Shown one piece after another: positions 1 through 6,639 of a DNA stretch of 20,626 nucleotides. Origin of the DNA: RGDT01 sp964630925 (lineage in GTDB: Bacteria > Planctomycetota > Planctomycetia > Gemmatales > Gemmataceae). The first letter of the stretch is position 1. Every line of letters begins with the position of its first letter. The stretch covers positions 1 to 20,626 of the forward strand of contig CAZVZK010000168.1 in NCBI GenBank assembly GCA_964630925.1, given 5' to 3'. The notes under the pieces were generated by a model. That model ran no database searches and was not told the DNA's origin. It was given only the letters and a program-made list of their open reading frames with translations. The position numbers and the translations under genes are program-made.

Positions 1-163
1 GCGTCTCGCCCCCAGCTCGCAGCGCAGGGTCTGGGGGCGTCTCGCCCCCAGCTCGCAGCGCAGGGTCTGGGGGCGTCTCGCCCCCAGCTCGCAGCGCAGG
101 GTCTGGGGGCGTCTCGCCCCCAGCTCGCAGCGCAGGGTCTGGGGGCGTCTCGCCCCCAGCTCG
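1..163. repeat. Tandem array of a 36-bp hairpin repeat (about 4.5 copies, open at the left edge)
   Basis: Four identical 36-bp units start at 1, 37, 73 and 109, and a partial fifth unit starts at 145 and breaks off at 163. Each unit junction forms a perfect hairpin with 9-bp arms CTGGGGGCG and CGCCCCCAG and the 3-nt loop TCT, centred near 41, 77, 113 and 149. The array lies 3' of the minus-strand FG-GAP gene, whose stop is at 211, so read-through RNA would carry a chain of hairpins. No T-run follows the hairpins, so intrinsic termination is not shown. No spacers vary between copies, so this is not a CRISPR array. The array may continue left of the window. Confidence 0.95.
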
Positions 164-210
164 AACGGTGCCGCTCGCCCTTCCACCGGCGATCCGCCCG
201 CCACCGCTGG

Positions 211-1383
211 TCATTTCCCGCCCACGTTGCGGTAGATCCGCACGTTCTTCGTCGCACGGCCGACGGCCACGATGTCGATCTTACCATCCCCGTCCAGGTC
301 GGCGCACGCCAGGTCCTCGACGGCCACGCCGCCCTCGTCGATCAGCGTGCGGCCCCACGCCTTGCCGTCCCACTTGTAGATCCGCACGCCGCACCTCTCC
401 CCGGCCCCCTTGCCGAGGTTGTCACGCACGCCGATCACCAGTTCGTCGCCGCCGTCGCCGTCGAGGTCGGCGCACCACACCCCATGCCCCCACTTCAGCT
501 TGTCGTCGATCACCGTGCGCGTCCACAGCCCGCCGTCCTTCTTCGGCGGCGTGTACACCACGATCTGGAAGCCGTGCCACGGCTCCACGGTGGCGATGAA
601 CGGCGTGCCGTCTTTCAGCCTGCCCTGCTTGATCTCGCTGGCCCCACGGCTGCCCTTGGGGGTGTCCTGGTTGCCCGTGCCGATCCGCGTCAGCTTCCAT
701 TTCGCCGCGTCGAGGGACAGCCGATGCACGCCGAGGTAGCTGGCCGTCAGGATGTCCTCGCCCTTCTTGCCGCCGGCACGCGGCACGCCGACGAAGTTGT
801 GCATGACGTGCAGGCTCTCGTCGAGCGTCTCCACGGGCCACGCCCCCGTCGGGTCCTTCGGGATGGTGTACGCCTGGATGCGCAGCGGCCTGCCGTCCAC
901 CCAGTTGCCCTTGGCCGTGCTGTCGCGGCCCATGAGCGGCCCGGTCACGAGGGCGGGCTTCCCCGTGCCGTCGATGTCGATCCACTTGATGCGGTGCATC
1001 GTCGGCTCGCTGCCGATGGGGAACAGGTCCCACTCCTTGTCGATGTCCTTCGGCTGGCGCAGCCAGTGGAGGGTGCCGCCCTTCTTCGTGTTGAACGGCG
1101 CCCAGTCGGCACCGAGGGCCAGGTCGAGACGCCCGTCGCCGTCGATGTCGTGGGCCGCGATGCACACGTTGTCGGGCGGCGTCTTGCCCTCCAGGATCAC
1201 GCGCCGCTTCCACGTCGGGTTCTGATACCACACGATGCGCGTCTTGTCGGCGACGACGATGTCGGGCTTCCTGTCGCCGTCCACGTCCACCAGGAGGACG
1301 GCGTAGCCGACGCCGAGCTTCGCCTCGATCTCCTTCATCTCGAAGGACAGCGGGGCGGCGAGCAGTAGGAGCAGAGCCAGCAT
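211..1383 (-). CDS. Secreted FG-GAP/VCBS repeat (beta-propeller-like) protein
   Basis: The protein is 390 aa. A short hydrophobic N-terminus (about residues 2-13, leucine-rich) looks like a signal peptide, so export is likely. The rest carries repeated calcium-loop-like motifs typical of FG-GAP/VCBS propeller blades: DVDGDRKPD (about 33-41), DIDGDGRLD (about 79-87), DIDGTGKPA (about 136-144), DLDGDGGDE and, near the C-terminus, DLDGDGKID. Such proteins are abundant in planctomycetes, where they are thought to act as extracellular binding or structural propellers; no enzymatic residues are visible. A GAGG about 11 nt upstream could be the ribosome site. The HAD gene ends 29 nt upstream on the same strand, so the two may be cotranscribed. 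The family call is secure; the specific function is unknown. Confidence 0.85.
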   Translation of the reverse strand: MLALLLLLAAPLSFEMKEIEAKLGVGYAVLLVDVDGDRKPDIVVADKTRIVWYQNPTWKRRVILEGKTPPDNVCIAAHDIDGDGRLDLALGADWAPFNTKKGGTLHWLRQPKDIDKEWDLFPIGSEPTMHRIKWIDIDGTGKPALVTGPLMGRDSTAKGNWVDGRPLRIQAYTIPKDPTGAWPVETLDESLHVMHNFVGVPRAGGKKGEDILTASYLGVHRLSLDAAKWKLTRIGTGNQDTPKGSRGASEIKQGRLKDGTPFIATVEPWHGFQIVVYTPPKKDGGLWTRTVIDDKLKWGHGVWCADLDGDGGDELVIGVRDNLGKGAGERCGVRIYKWDGKAWGRTLIDEGGVAVEDLACADLDGDGKIDIVAVGRATKNVRIYRNVGGK

Positions 1384-1412
1384 GGGAGGGCCTCGGGGGG
1401 GGCGGGGTCAGG

Positions 1413-1898
1413 CTAGCCGGGCCGGCCCGGACGGCAAGGGCGGAGTCGCCCCGCCGCCGCGCGCACCTTGTCGGCCCAGGCCCCGTCCAGCGGATCGACC
1501 ACGACGACGGAGAACCCGTAGCGCCGCCCCTCCTCGGCCACGCCCTCGGAGTCATCGACGTGCAGCGCGATGCCGAACGCCGCCGGGTTCTTGCTCGGCG
1601 GACGCTCGCGCTCGTTCCGCCTCAGGTGGAAGTCATGCACGTCCTGGTTGATCACCCGCGAGACGTGGACGCCGTGGCAGCGCAGCCAGCACCACACGGA
1701 CCACGGATCGCGGTGCGACGTGGTGTAGACCCACACGTCCCAGCCGGCGGAGCGCAGCCCGCGTATGAGGCCGATGGCGCCGAGGCGCAGCGGCTCGGGC
1801 CCCGCCAGCCAGCGCCACGGCCAGCCGGGCCGCGGCTCCTGTGAGACGCCCTGTTGATAACAGATAAGTGTATCATCGAGGTCGAAGGAGATGATCAT
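1413..1898 (-). CDS. HAD-like hydrolase (probable small phosphatase)
   Basis: The protein is 161 aa. All four HAD motifs are visible: motif I DLDDT at residues 6-10 (nucleophile Asp6, acid/base Asp8), motif II Thr59/Thr60 in VYTTS, motif III Lys103 in PSKNP, and motif IV VDDS with Asp115-Asp116. There is no obvious large cap domain between motifs I and II, so it resembles the capless C0 subclass. The DDS plus E.GRRYGF arrangement at 115-129 resembles small HAD proteins that recognise a macromolecule or an exposed phosphate, but no substrate can be named. The C-terminal 15 residues are Arg/Pro/Gly-rich and may be unstructured. It is the upstream gene of a likely pair with the FG-GAP gene. The start is supported by a GGGAG about 12 nt upstream. 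Confidence 0.8.
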   Translation of the reverse strand: MIISFDLDDTLICYQQGVSQEPRPGWPWRWLAGPEPLRLGAIGLIRGLRSAGWDVWVYTTSHRDPWSVWCWLRCHGVHVSRVINQDVHDFHLRRNERERPPSKNPAAFGIALHVDDSEGVAEEGRRYGFSVVVVDPLDGAWADKVRAAAGRLRPCRPGRPG

Positions 1899-1919
1899 GG
1901 GAGGACTCCCGGCGTGTCT

Positions 1920-2045
1920 CCCACGACTCCCAAAGCACCGCCGTGGGCTTTACCGAGGTCGCCGAAGCGGCTCCAAGAAGGGACTGGCTGTTGGAGCCGC
2001 TTCGGCGACCCCATTAAAGCCCACGGCGAGTCTTCGAGTCGTGGG
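1920..2045. repeat. 126-bp near-palindrome (long stem-loop) between two minus-strand genes
   Basis: The inner arms, 1940-1976 and 1991-2027 (37 bp each), are inverted copies with four adjacent mismatches, separated by a 14-nt loop (1977-1990). The outer arms extend the symmetry: CCCACGACTC at 1920-1929 is complementary to GAGTCGTGGG at 2036-2045, with a short unpaired section between outer and inner arms. It fills almost all of the 151-bp gap between the HAD start (1898) and the stop of the propeller-like gene (2050). It could end or stabilise the esterase-operon transcript, or be a palindromic repeat element. No T-run flanks it. Confidence 0.93.
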
Positions 2046-2049
2046 TCGG

Positions 2050-2649
2050 CTACGGCGCCGTCGCCTTGATCTTCCGCTTCCACAGAGCCCCACCGCACTC
2101 GACGTACAGGTGGTCGCCGATGAGCGCGACCCACCCCACCGGGGCGCGGGCCGGGCGCGACAGCTGACCGGAGAACCGCATCTCCTCGTCGAAGTAGACG
2201 ACGCCCTCCGGCACGGCGGCGAACAGGCGGCCCTTGCTGTCGAACGCCATGTTCTTTACGCCGCTGCCGCCCTTGCCGGGGCGCTCCTTGCGGAGGGCGT
2301 AGGTCTTCTCCTTCGCGTACAGCGAGCCGTCCTTGGCCACCTGGAAGGCCCACAGGTGGTGGTGCGACGGCACGCCGACGACCAACTGCCCCCCGCCGGG
2401 CGAGGCCGCGGCCTCGCCCCACGTCTCGCCGGCGTCCGCCTGGGCCAGCAGCCTGTCGCCCTTGTAGACGCCCCAGCGCCCGTCGGCGTCCTTCTTGACC
2501 GCATACTCGTTGGCCCGGCGGCGGATGTCGATGGTCTCCAGGGCGGGCCGCCACCCCTCGCCGTCGATCAGGATGGCGGAGAGCGGCGTGTCCGCGGCGT
2601 GGGCCGACGCGAGGGCGAGCAGAAGGAGCGCGAGGAGGGCGGCCCTCAT
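2050..2649 (-). CDS. Small secreted beta-propeller-like protein, function unknown
   Basis: The protein is 199 aa from an ATG at 2649. That start overlaps the esterase stop as ATGA, so the two genes are translationally coupled. The N-terminus MRAALLALLLLALASAHAA is a clear signal peptide with an AHA-A type cleavage site. The mature part has short beta-strand-like units ending in phrases such as GVYKGDRLL, LWAFQVAKDGSLY, MAFDSKGRLFAAV and WVALIGDHLYVEC, which resemble NHL/SMP-30-type propeller blades. There is room for only three or four blades, fewer than a closed propeller needs. A longer open frame upstream reads through the esterase gene in another frame and is not the real start. It is likely exported with the esterase; I do not recognise a named family. 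Confidence 0.7.
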   Translation of the reverse strand: MRAALLALLLLALASAHAADTPLSAILIDGEGWRPALETIDIRRRANEYAVKKDADGRWGVYKGDRLLAQADAGETWGEAAASPGGGQLVVGVPSHHHLWAFQVAKDGSLYAKEKTYALRKERPGKGGSGVKNMAFDSKGRLFAAVPEGVVYFDEEMRFSGQLSRPARAPVGWVALIGDHLYVECGGALWKRKIKATAP

Positions 2650-3578
2650 TTCTTCACCTCCGGCTCCCACAGCCACTCCAGCGACTCCGGCAGGATCGCC
2701 CCGCCGTGGTTGCCGTTGTGCCCGCCGTCGCCCATCACGAACTTGTGGTCGTACTTCATGAACCGCAGCGCCGCCGCCATCTGCCGGTTGGCGAGGGGCC
2801 AGTGGCCGTGCAGGTTGTCGAGGTCGTTCTCGCCGTCCTGGAGGAAGACGCGGATGGGCTTCTTCTCGGTCTTGCGGATGATGCCGGGGTAGGCGTCGCC
2901 GCCGCGGATGTTCGTGAAGCTGCCGACGTGCGACAGCACCTTCGAAAACAGGTCGGGCCGCTGCCACGCCACCGTGAATGCGCAGATGCCGCCCGAGGAG
3001 ATGCCGCCGATGGCCCGGCCCGCGGCGTCGGCGCGGACCCTCCACCTCTTCGCCACCTCGGGGAGGATCTCCTTCTCCAGGAAGGTGGCGTACTGGTCGC
3101 TGAGGGTGTCGTACTCGAAGGAACGCTGCCGCCGGGCCTCGGGGCTGCCCGGCTTGGCCGGCGGCACCACGCCGGGCGGCAGGAAGACGGCGATGGTGGG
3201 CGGCATCTTGCCCTTGTGGATGAGGTTGTCGAAGACGGTGGGGACGCGGAAGTCGCCCTTCACGTTGGCGTAGCCGGGGCCGTCCTGGAAGACCATCAGG
3301 CAGTAGGTGATCGGCTTGTCACTATCCACCAGGGGGACGTACACCTGCCAGCGCCGCTCGGTGCCGTCGAAGACCTTGCTCTTCCACACGCCCATGTCGT
3401 GCAGCTTGCCCTGCGGCACCCCCTCCTGCACCTTGGAGTCCGGCCCGTGCTCGTAACGCTTGCCGGGCGGCGCCTTCTTGCCGCCGTCCTTCTGCCTGTC
3501 CTTGGCCTTGTCCTGCGCGTCGGCGCTCGCCGCCACCAGCGCCAGGGCCGCCGCCAGAAGCCAGAACCCGTATCTCAT
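2646..3578 (-). CDS. Secreted esterase D/feruloyl-esterase-like alpha/beta hydrolase
   Basis: The protein is 310 aa from the ATG at 3578, which begins a good signal peptide (MRYGFWLLAAALALVAASADA). The open frame runs further upstream, but that part is Arg/Pro-rich and would cover the divergent promoter and the start of the gene at 3688, so I chose the internal start. A Lys/Gly-rich linker (about 23-45) precedes an esterase D-type alpha/beta-hydrolase domain. The nucleophile elbow is GISSGG (Ser194), the acid is probably Asp248 or Asp252 in LQDGEND, and the histidine is His287 or His291 in GGHNGNHGG. The family hydrolyses carboxyl esters such as feruloyl or acetyl groups on polysaccharides; the substrate here is unknown. 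It overlaps the downstream secreted protein by 4 nt. Confidence 0.85.
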   Translation of the reverse strand: MRYGFWLLAAALALVAASADAQDKAKDRQKDGGKKAPPGKRYEHGPDSKVQEGVPQGKLHDMGVWKSKVFDGTERRWQVYVPLVDSDKPITYCLMVFQDGPGYANVKGDFRVPTVFDNLIHKGKMPPTIAVFLPPGVVPPAKPGSPEARRQRSFEYDTLSDQYATFLEKEILPEVAKRWRVRADAAGRAIGGISSGGICAFTVAWQRPDLFSKVLSHVGSFTNIRGGDAYPGIIRKTEKKPIRVFLQDGENDLDNLHGHWPLANRQMAAALRFMKYDHKFVMGDGGHNGNHGGAILPESLEWLWEPEVKK

Positions 3579-3646
3579 CGCGTGTCCCCCCTGACGTTTC
3601 CTGTCGGGCAGACTACGGCGGGGCGCCGCGGACGGCCAGCCTTCGG

Positions 3647-3652
3647 TATGAT
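3647..3652 (+). promoter_or_regulatory. Candidate -10 box (TATGAT) for the TIGR02996/LRR pair
   Basis: TATGAT lies 35 nt before the ATG at 3688 in the 109-bp divergent gap between the esterase and the first LRR gene. A strong ribosome site, GGGAGG at 3677-3682, follows 5 nt before the start. No good -35 box is visible at 16-18 nt, so the promoter call rests on the -10 alone. Confidence 0.35.
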
Positions 3653-3687
3653 GAGGGCGGGGGCGCCCACACGCACGGGAGGCGGCC

Positions 3688-4458
3688 ATGACCGACGACG
3701 CATTCCTGAAGGCGATCCTCGCCGACCCGGACGACGACACCCACCGCCTCGTCTACGCCGACTGGCTGGAGGAGAACGGCGGCGAGGCCGAGCTGGCCCG
3801 CGCCGAATTCATCCGCGTCCAGGTCGAGGCCGATCGCCTCAAGAAGGGAAAGGCACGCACCGCCCTGGAGCGCCGCGCCCGGGCGCTGCTCAAGGCCAAC
3901 CCGGCGTGGGAGCGGCCGATCACCGAGCCAGGCCTCGGGTCGAAGCCGGTGTTCCGCCGCGGCTTCCTGCACCAGGTGACGCTGCCGGCCTTCCGCTTCG
4001 TCCGCGTGGCCGACGAGCTGTTCGCGGCGGCGCCCACCGTGCGCTCGGTGATCTTCCCCACCCCGCTCAACGAGATCGACGACCTGGTGGCGTGCCCGGC
4101 CCTGGCCCGCCTCACCGAGGCCGACCTGTCGCAATTCTGCCAGTGCGGGGCGTGCGCCATCGACGTGCAGATCCGCGCCGTGTTCGCCTGTAAGTACGCC
4201 GCCAACCTGACGCGCCTGCGTGTCTCCGGCAACCGCATCGATGAGGAGGGCGCGAGGGCGCTGGCGGCGTCCAAGCACCTGAAGCGCCTGCGCGAGCTGG
4301 ACCTGTCGCAGAACGAGCTGGGCAACGCCGGCGCAAGGGTGCTGCTGGAGGCGAAGTGGCTCGGCGCGCTCACGCGCCTCGACGTGCGCGAGAACGAGAT
4401 CGGCGTCCGCGCCGCCTCGGCGCTGCGGAAGCGGTTCGGTGATGTCGTCGTCGTTTGA
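3688..4458 (+). CDS. TIGR02996 domain + leucine-rich-repeat protein (copy 1)
   Basis: The protein is 256 aa. Residues 1-45 form the TIGR02996 domain (MTDDAFLKAI, then LVYADWLEENG at about 21-31 and ARAEFIRVQ at 38-45), a short domain expanded in Gemmata-like planctomycetes and often fused to repeats. Residues 46-75 are charged and helical. Residues 170-250 contain ribonuclease-inhibitor-like leucine-rich repeats (LTRLRVSGNRID, LRELDLSQNELG, LTRLDVRENEIG). A CxCxxC cluster (Cys151, Cys153, Cys156) sits just before the LRRs, with Cys136 nearby; all four recur in the next gene. There is no signal peptide, so it is probably cytoplasmic. The role is unknown; a protein-binding scaffold is a guess. 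The second copy starts 12 nt after its stop. Confidence 0.88.
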   Translation: MTDDAFLKAILADPDDDTHRLVYADWLEENGGEAELARAEFIRVQVEADRLKKGKARTALERRARALLKANPAWERPITEPGLGSKPVFRRGFLHQVTLPAFRFVRVADELFAAAPTVRSVIFPTPLNEIDDLVACPALARLTEADLSQFCQCGACAIDVQIRAVFACKYAANLTRLRVSGNRIDEEGARALAASKHLKRLRELDLSQNELGNAGARVLLEAKWLGALTRLDVRENEIGVRAASALRKRFGDVVVV

Positions 4459-4470
4459 GGGGGCCGGCCC

Positions 4471-5241
4471 ATGACCGAGGATGCGTTCCTGAAGGCGATC
4501 CACGCGGACCCGGACGACGTGGCCTCGCGCCTCGTCTACGCCGACTGGCTGGAGGAGAACGGCGGCCCCGCCGAGCTGGCCCGCGCCGAATTCATCCGCG
4601 TGCAGATCGAGGCGGAGGGTCTGAAACGCGGCAAGAGGCGCACGGAGCTGGAGAAGCGGGCCAGGGAGCTGCTCGCCGCCCACCCGGAATGGACGCCGGC
4701 GGTCACGAAGGGCGGGATCGTGGCGAGGCCGGTGTTCCGCGGCGGCTTCCTGCACGGGGTGACGGTGGCGGCCAGCCGGTTCCCGTCCGTGGCGAAGAAG
4801 CTGTTCAAGGCGGCGCCGACGGTGAGGGCGGCGGTCTTCCCCGAGGCGTCCAACGAGGTGGCGGAGCTGGCCGCCTGCAAGTACCTGGCGCGGCTGGCCG
4901 AGGCCGACCTGTCGGACATGTGCTCGTGCGGCTGGTGCCCCATCGAGGAGGACCTGGCGGCCCTGTTCGCGTCGCCGCACGCCGGGGGCCTGGTGCGGCT
5001 GAACCTCTCCGGCGACCGCATGGACGCGGACGGGGCGGAGGCGTTGGCGGCGTCGAAGGCGTTCCCGAGGCTGCGCGAGCTGGACCTGTCGAACAACCGG
5101 CTGGGCAACGCCGGGGCGCGGGCGCTGTTGAAGGCCCCGTGGCTGGAACATCTGGAGCGGCTGGACCTGCGTGGCAACGGCATCGGGGTGCGTGCGGGGG
5201 CGATGCTGCGGAAGCGTCTGGGGGACGCGGCCGTGCTGTAG
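4471..5241 (+). CDS. TIGR02996 domain + leucine-rich-repeat protein (copy 2)
   Basis: The protein is 256 aa, exactly as long as its upstream neighbour, and the two align without a gap (162 of 256 residues identical by my own count, about 63%). Identity is highest in the TIGR02996 domain and in the LRRs (LRELDLS.N.LGNAGAR.LL). The middle section (about 72-82 and 157-178) has drifted most. Cys136 and the CxCxxC cluster (Cys151, 153, 156) are kept although neighbouring residues changed, which suggests a conserved structural or metal site. It is very probably cotranscribed with copy 1; the intergenic GGGGGCCGG is a poor ribosome site, so coupling is possible. The function is unknown. Confidence 0.88.
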   Translation: MTEDAFLKAIHADPDDVASRLVYADWLEENGGPAELARAEFIRVQIEAEGLKRGKRRTELEKRARELLAAHPEWTPAVTKGGIVARPVFRGGFLHGVTVAASRFPSVAKKLFKAAPTVRAAVFPEASNEVAELAACKYLARLAEADLSDMCSCGWCPIEEDLAALFASPHAGGLVRLNLSGDRMDADGAEALAASKAFPRLRELDLSNNRLGNAGARALLKAPWLEHLERLDLRGNGIGVRAGAMLRKRLGDAAVL

Positions 5242-5307
5242 GGTCGGGCGCCCTATCGGAAACCAGGGTGAGGCCCTGCGAGCCCGGGGCGTCGCTGGGC
5301 CCTACAG
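5236..5307. terminator. Possible bidirectional stem at convergent gene ends
   Basis: CTGTAGGG at 5236-5243 and CCCTACAG at 5300-5307 are perfect inverted copies. Each arm contains the TAG stop of one of the two converging genes. Between them lies a smaller hairpin, CAGGG/CCCTG with a TGAGG loop (near 5265-5279). There is no T-run, so this may be a Rho-independent-like block or only a stabilising structure. Confidence 0.35.
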
Positions 5308-6360
5308 AATCCCCCCCTCGTCCTCGCGCGCCTGCCCCGCCAGGAGCTTCGGCGCCAGCGGCAGGAACAACTGCACCAGCTCCGCATCAAAATGCCGGCC
5401 CGCCCCGTCGCGCAGGATCTTCAGCGCCTCCTCCAGCGGCATCGCCGCCCGATACGCCCTGCTCGTCGTCAGCGCGTCGAACACATCCGGGATCGCGATC
5501 AGCCGCGCCAGCAGCGGCACCTGCATCCCGCGCAGCCCGTCCGGGTAGCCCGTCCCGTCCAGACGCTCGTGGTGCCCGCGGATCGCCGCCAGCACCGCCT
5601 TGTTCTTCACCACCGGAGCCAGGATGCGCTCCCCCGTCGCCGGGTGCGCCTGGACCACGCGGAACTCCTCCGCGGTCAGCTTGTCCGGCTTGTGCAGCAC
5701 CGCGTCCGGGATGCTGATCTTCCCGATGTCGTGCAGCTGCGCCGCCAGGCTCAACTGCTTCCGCTGCTTCGCGTCCAGACGCAGCGACCGCGCCAGCTCC
5801 AGCGCGTACGCCCGCACCCGCCGCGAGTGCCCCGCCGTGTACGGGTCCCGCTCCTCCACCGCCCGGGCCAGGCTGGTGATCGCCGACAGGAAGGTCCGCC
5901 GCGTCCGCCGCGTCGCCCGCCGTACCGCCTTCTCGAGCTGCCGCCGCATCGTCGCCTTCTGGCGGTCCTCGCGGCACGTCCGCCACGTCGTCTCCAGCAC
6001 GTGCCGGAACTCGTCCAGCTTGATCGGCTTGAAGAAGTAGTGGTGCGCCCCAGCCCGCAGGCACTCCGTCGTCGCCTCGGGGTCGTGCCCCGCCGTCAGG
6101 ACGATGATGCCCACGTCCGGCCAGCGCCGCCGCACCTCCTGCACCAGCCACAGCCCGCCCCGGCCCGGCATCCGCAGGTCCGTCACCAGGATCGGCGTCA
6201 GATTCTTCTCCATCAGGTCCAGCGCCGCCTCGGCGGTGCTCGCCGCCTGGCAGTCGAAGTGCCACGAACGCGCCGCCCGGACGAGCACGTCCTGGGCCAT
6301 CGGCTCGTCCTCGACGACCGTCACCGCCAGGGGCGGGCCCGACACGAGCGGAGCGGCCAT
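5302..6360 (-). CDS. Two-component response regulator with HD-GYP phosphodiesterase output domain (RpfG class)
   Basis: The protein is 352 aa. Residues 10-125 form a CheY-like receiver with acidic pocket Glu17-Asp18, phospho-acceptor Asp61 (LVTDLRMPG), switch Thr89 and Lys111 (FFKPIK). An Arg-rich helical linker follows (about 126-158), then an HD-GYP domain (about 160-340) with HSRRVRAYA, LHDIGK (His210-Asp211) and HHERLDGTGYPDGL (263-276). Proteins of this class hydrolyse cyclic-di-GMP in response to phosphorylation by a sensor kinase; the metal-binding and GYP residues look intact, so activity is likely. No kinase gene is adjacent. The open frame extends to 6594, but a candidate promoter at 6526-6554 lies inside that extension and the receiver starts right after the 6360 start, so I prefer 6360, which has a GGGA 8-10 nt upstream. 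Confidence 0.9.
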   Translation of the reverse strand: MAAPLVSGPPLAVTVVEDEPMAQDVLVRAARSWHFDCQAASTAEAALDLMEKNLTPILVTDLRMPGRGGLWLVQEVRRRWPDVGIIVLTAGHDPEATTECLRAGAHHYFFKPIKLDEFRHVLETTWRTCREDRQKATMRRQLEKAVRRATRRTRRTFLSAITSLARAVEERDPYTAGHSRRVRAYALELARSLRLDAKQRKQLSLAAQLHDIGKISIPDAVLHKPDKLTAEEFRVVQAHPATGERILAPVVKNKAVLAAIRGHHERLDGTGYPDGLRGMQVPLLARLIAIPDVFDALTTSRAYRAAMPLEEALKILRDGAGRHFDAELVQLFLPLAPKLLAGQAREDEGGIL

Positions 6361-6525
6361 GCTGTTTCCCAAACGATCCCCATTCCGCCGCGCCTCCCGC
6401 GGGGGGTGGGAAGGTTGCCGGGCGGTGCGGGGGGGGTCCATGCGCCGCCATGATGACACCGCCGGTCCAGGGTCGGCCCTGCCGGCTGCGCCGCGAAGTG
6501 TAACTGTAACGACGAGGTCAGCGAG

Positions 6526-6554
6526 AGTATAGAACGCCCCGGACGACGAAGCAA
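6526..6554 (-). promoter_or_regulatory. Candidate sigma70-type promoter for the HD-GYP regulator
   Basis: On the minus strand, TTGCTT (6554-6549) is followed after 17 nt by TATACT (6531-6526), giving predicted transcription from about 6519 and a 5' leader of about 160 nt. The position argues against the upstream in-frame start at 6594. The 279-bp divergent gap that holds it shows no other clear element except a short direct repeat, GTAAC, near 6500-6510. Confidence 0.45.
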
Positions 6555-6625
6555 GCACCTTTTCCCCGTCCGGTATTTCCTCCCCAACCCGCACGTCCGG
6601 CCATGCCGACGATGCCGAGGACGCC

Positions 6626-6631
6626 TACAAT
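6626..6631 (+). promoter_or_regulatory. Candidate -10 box (TACAAT) of a possibly leaderless gene
   Basis: TACAAT ends 8 nt before the ATG at 6640, so transcription would begin at or next to the start codon. No Shine-Dalgarno sequence is present between them, which fits leaderless translation. No convincing -35 box is visible. Confidence 0.35.
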
Positions 6632-6639
6632 AACGCCCC

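Noticed and set aside
1..163. CRISPR array (36-bp period)
   Set aside because: The whole 36-bp unit repeats exactly, with no variable spacers and no cas genes.
3579..3740. N-terminal extension of the esterase
   Set aside because: It would place the signal peptide in the middle of the protein and overlap the start of the divergent LRR gene.
6361..6594. N-terminal extension of the HD-GYP regulator
   Set aside because: It lies before the receiver domain, is low-complexity Arg/Pro-rich and contains the likely promoter.
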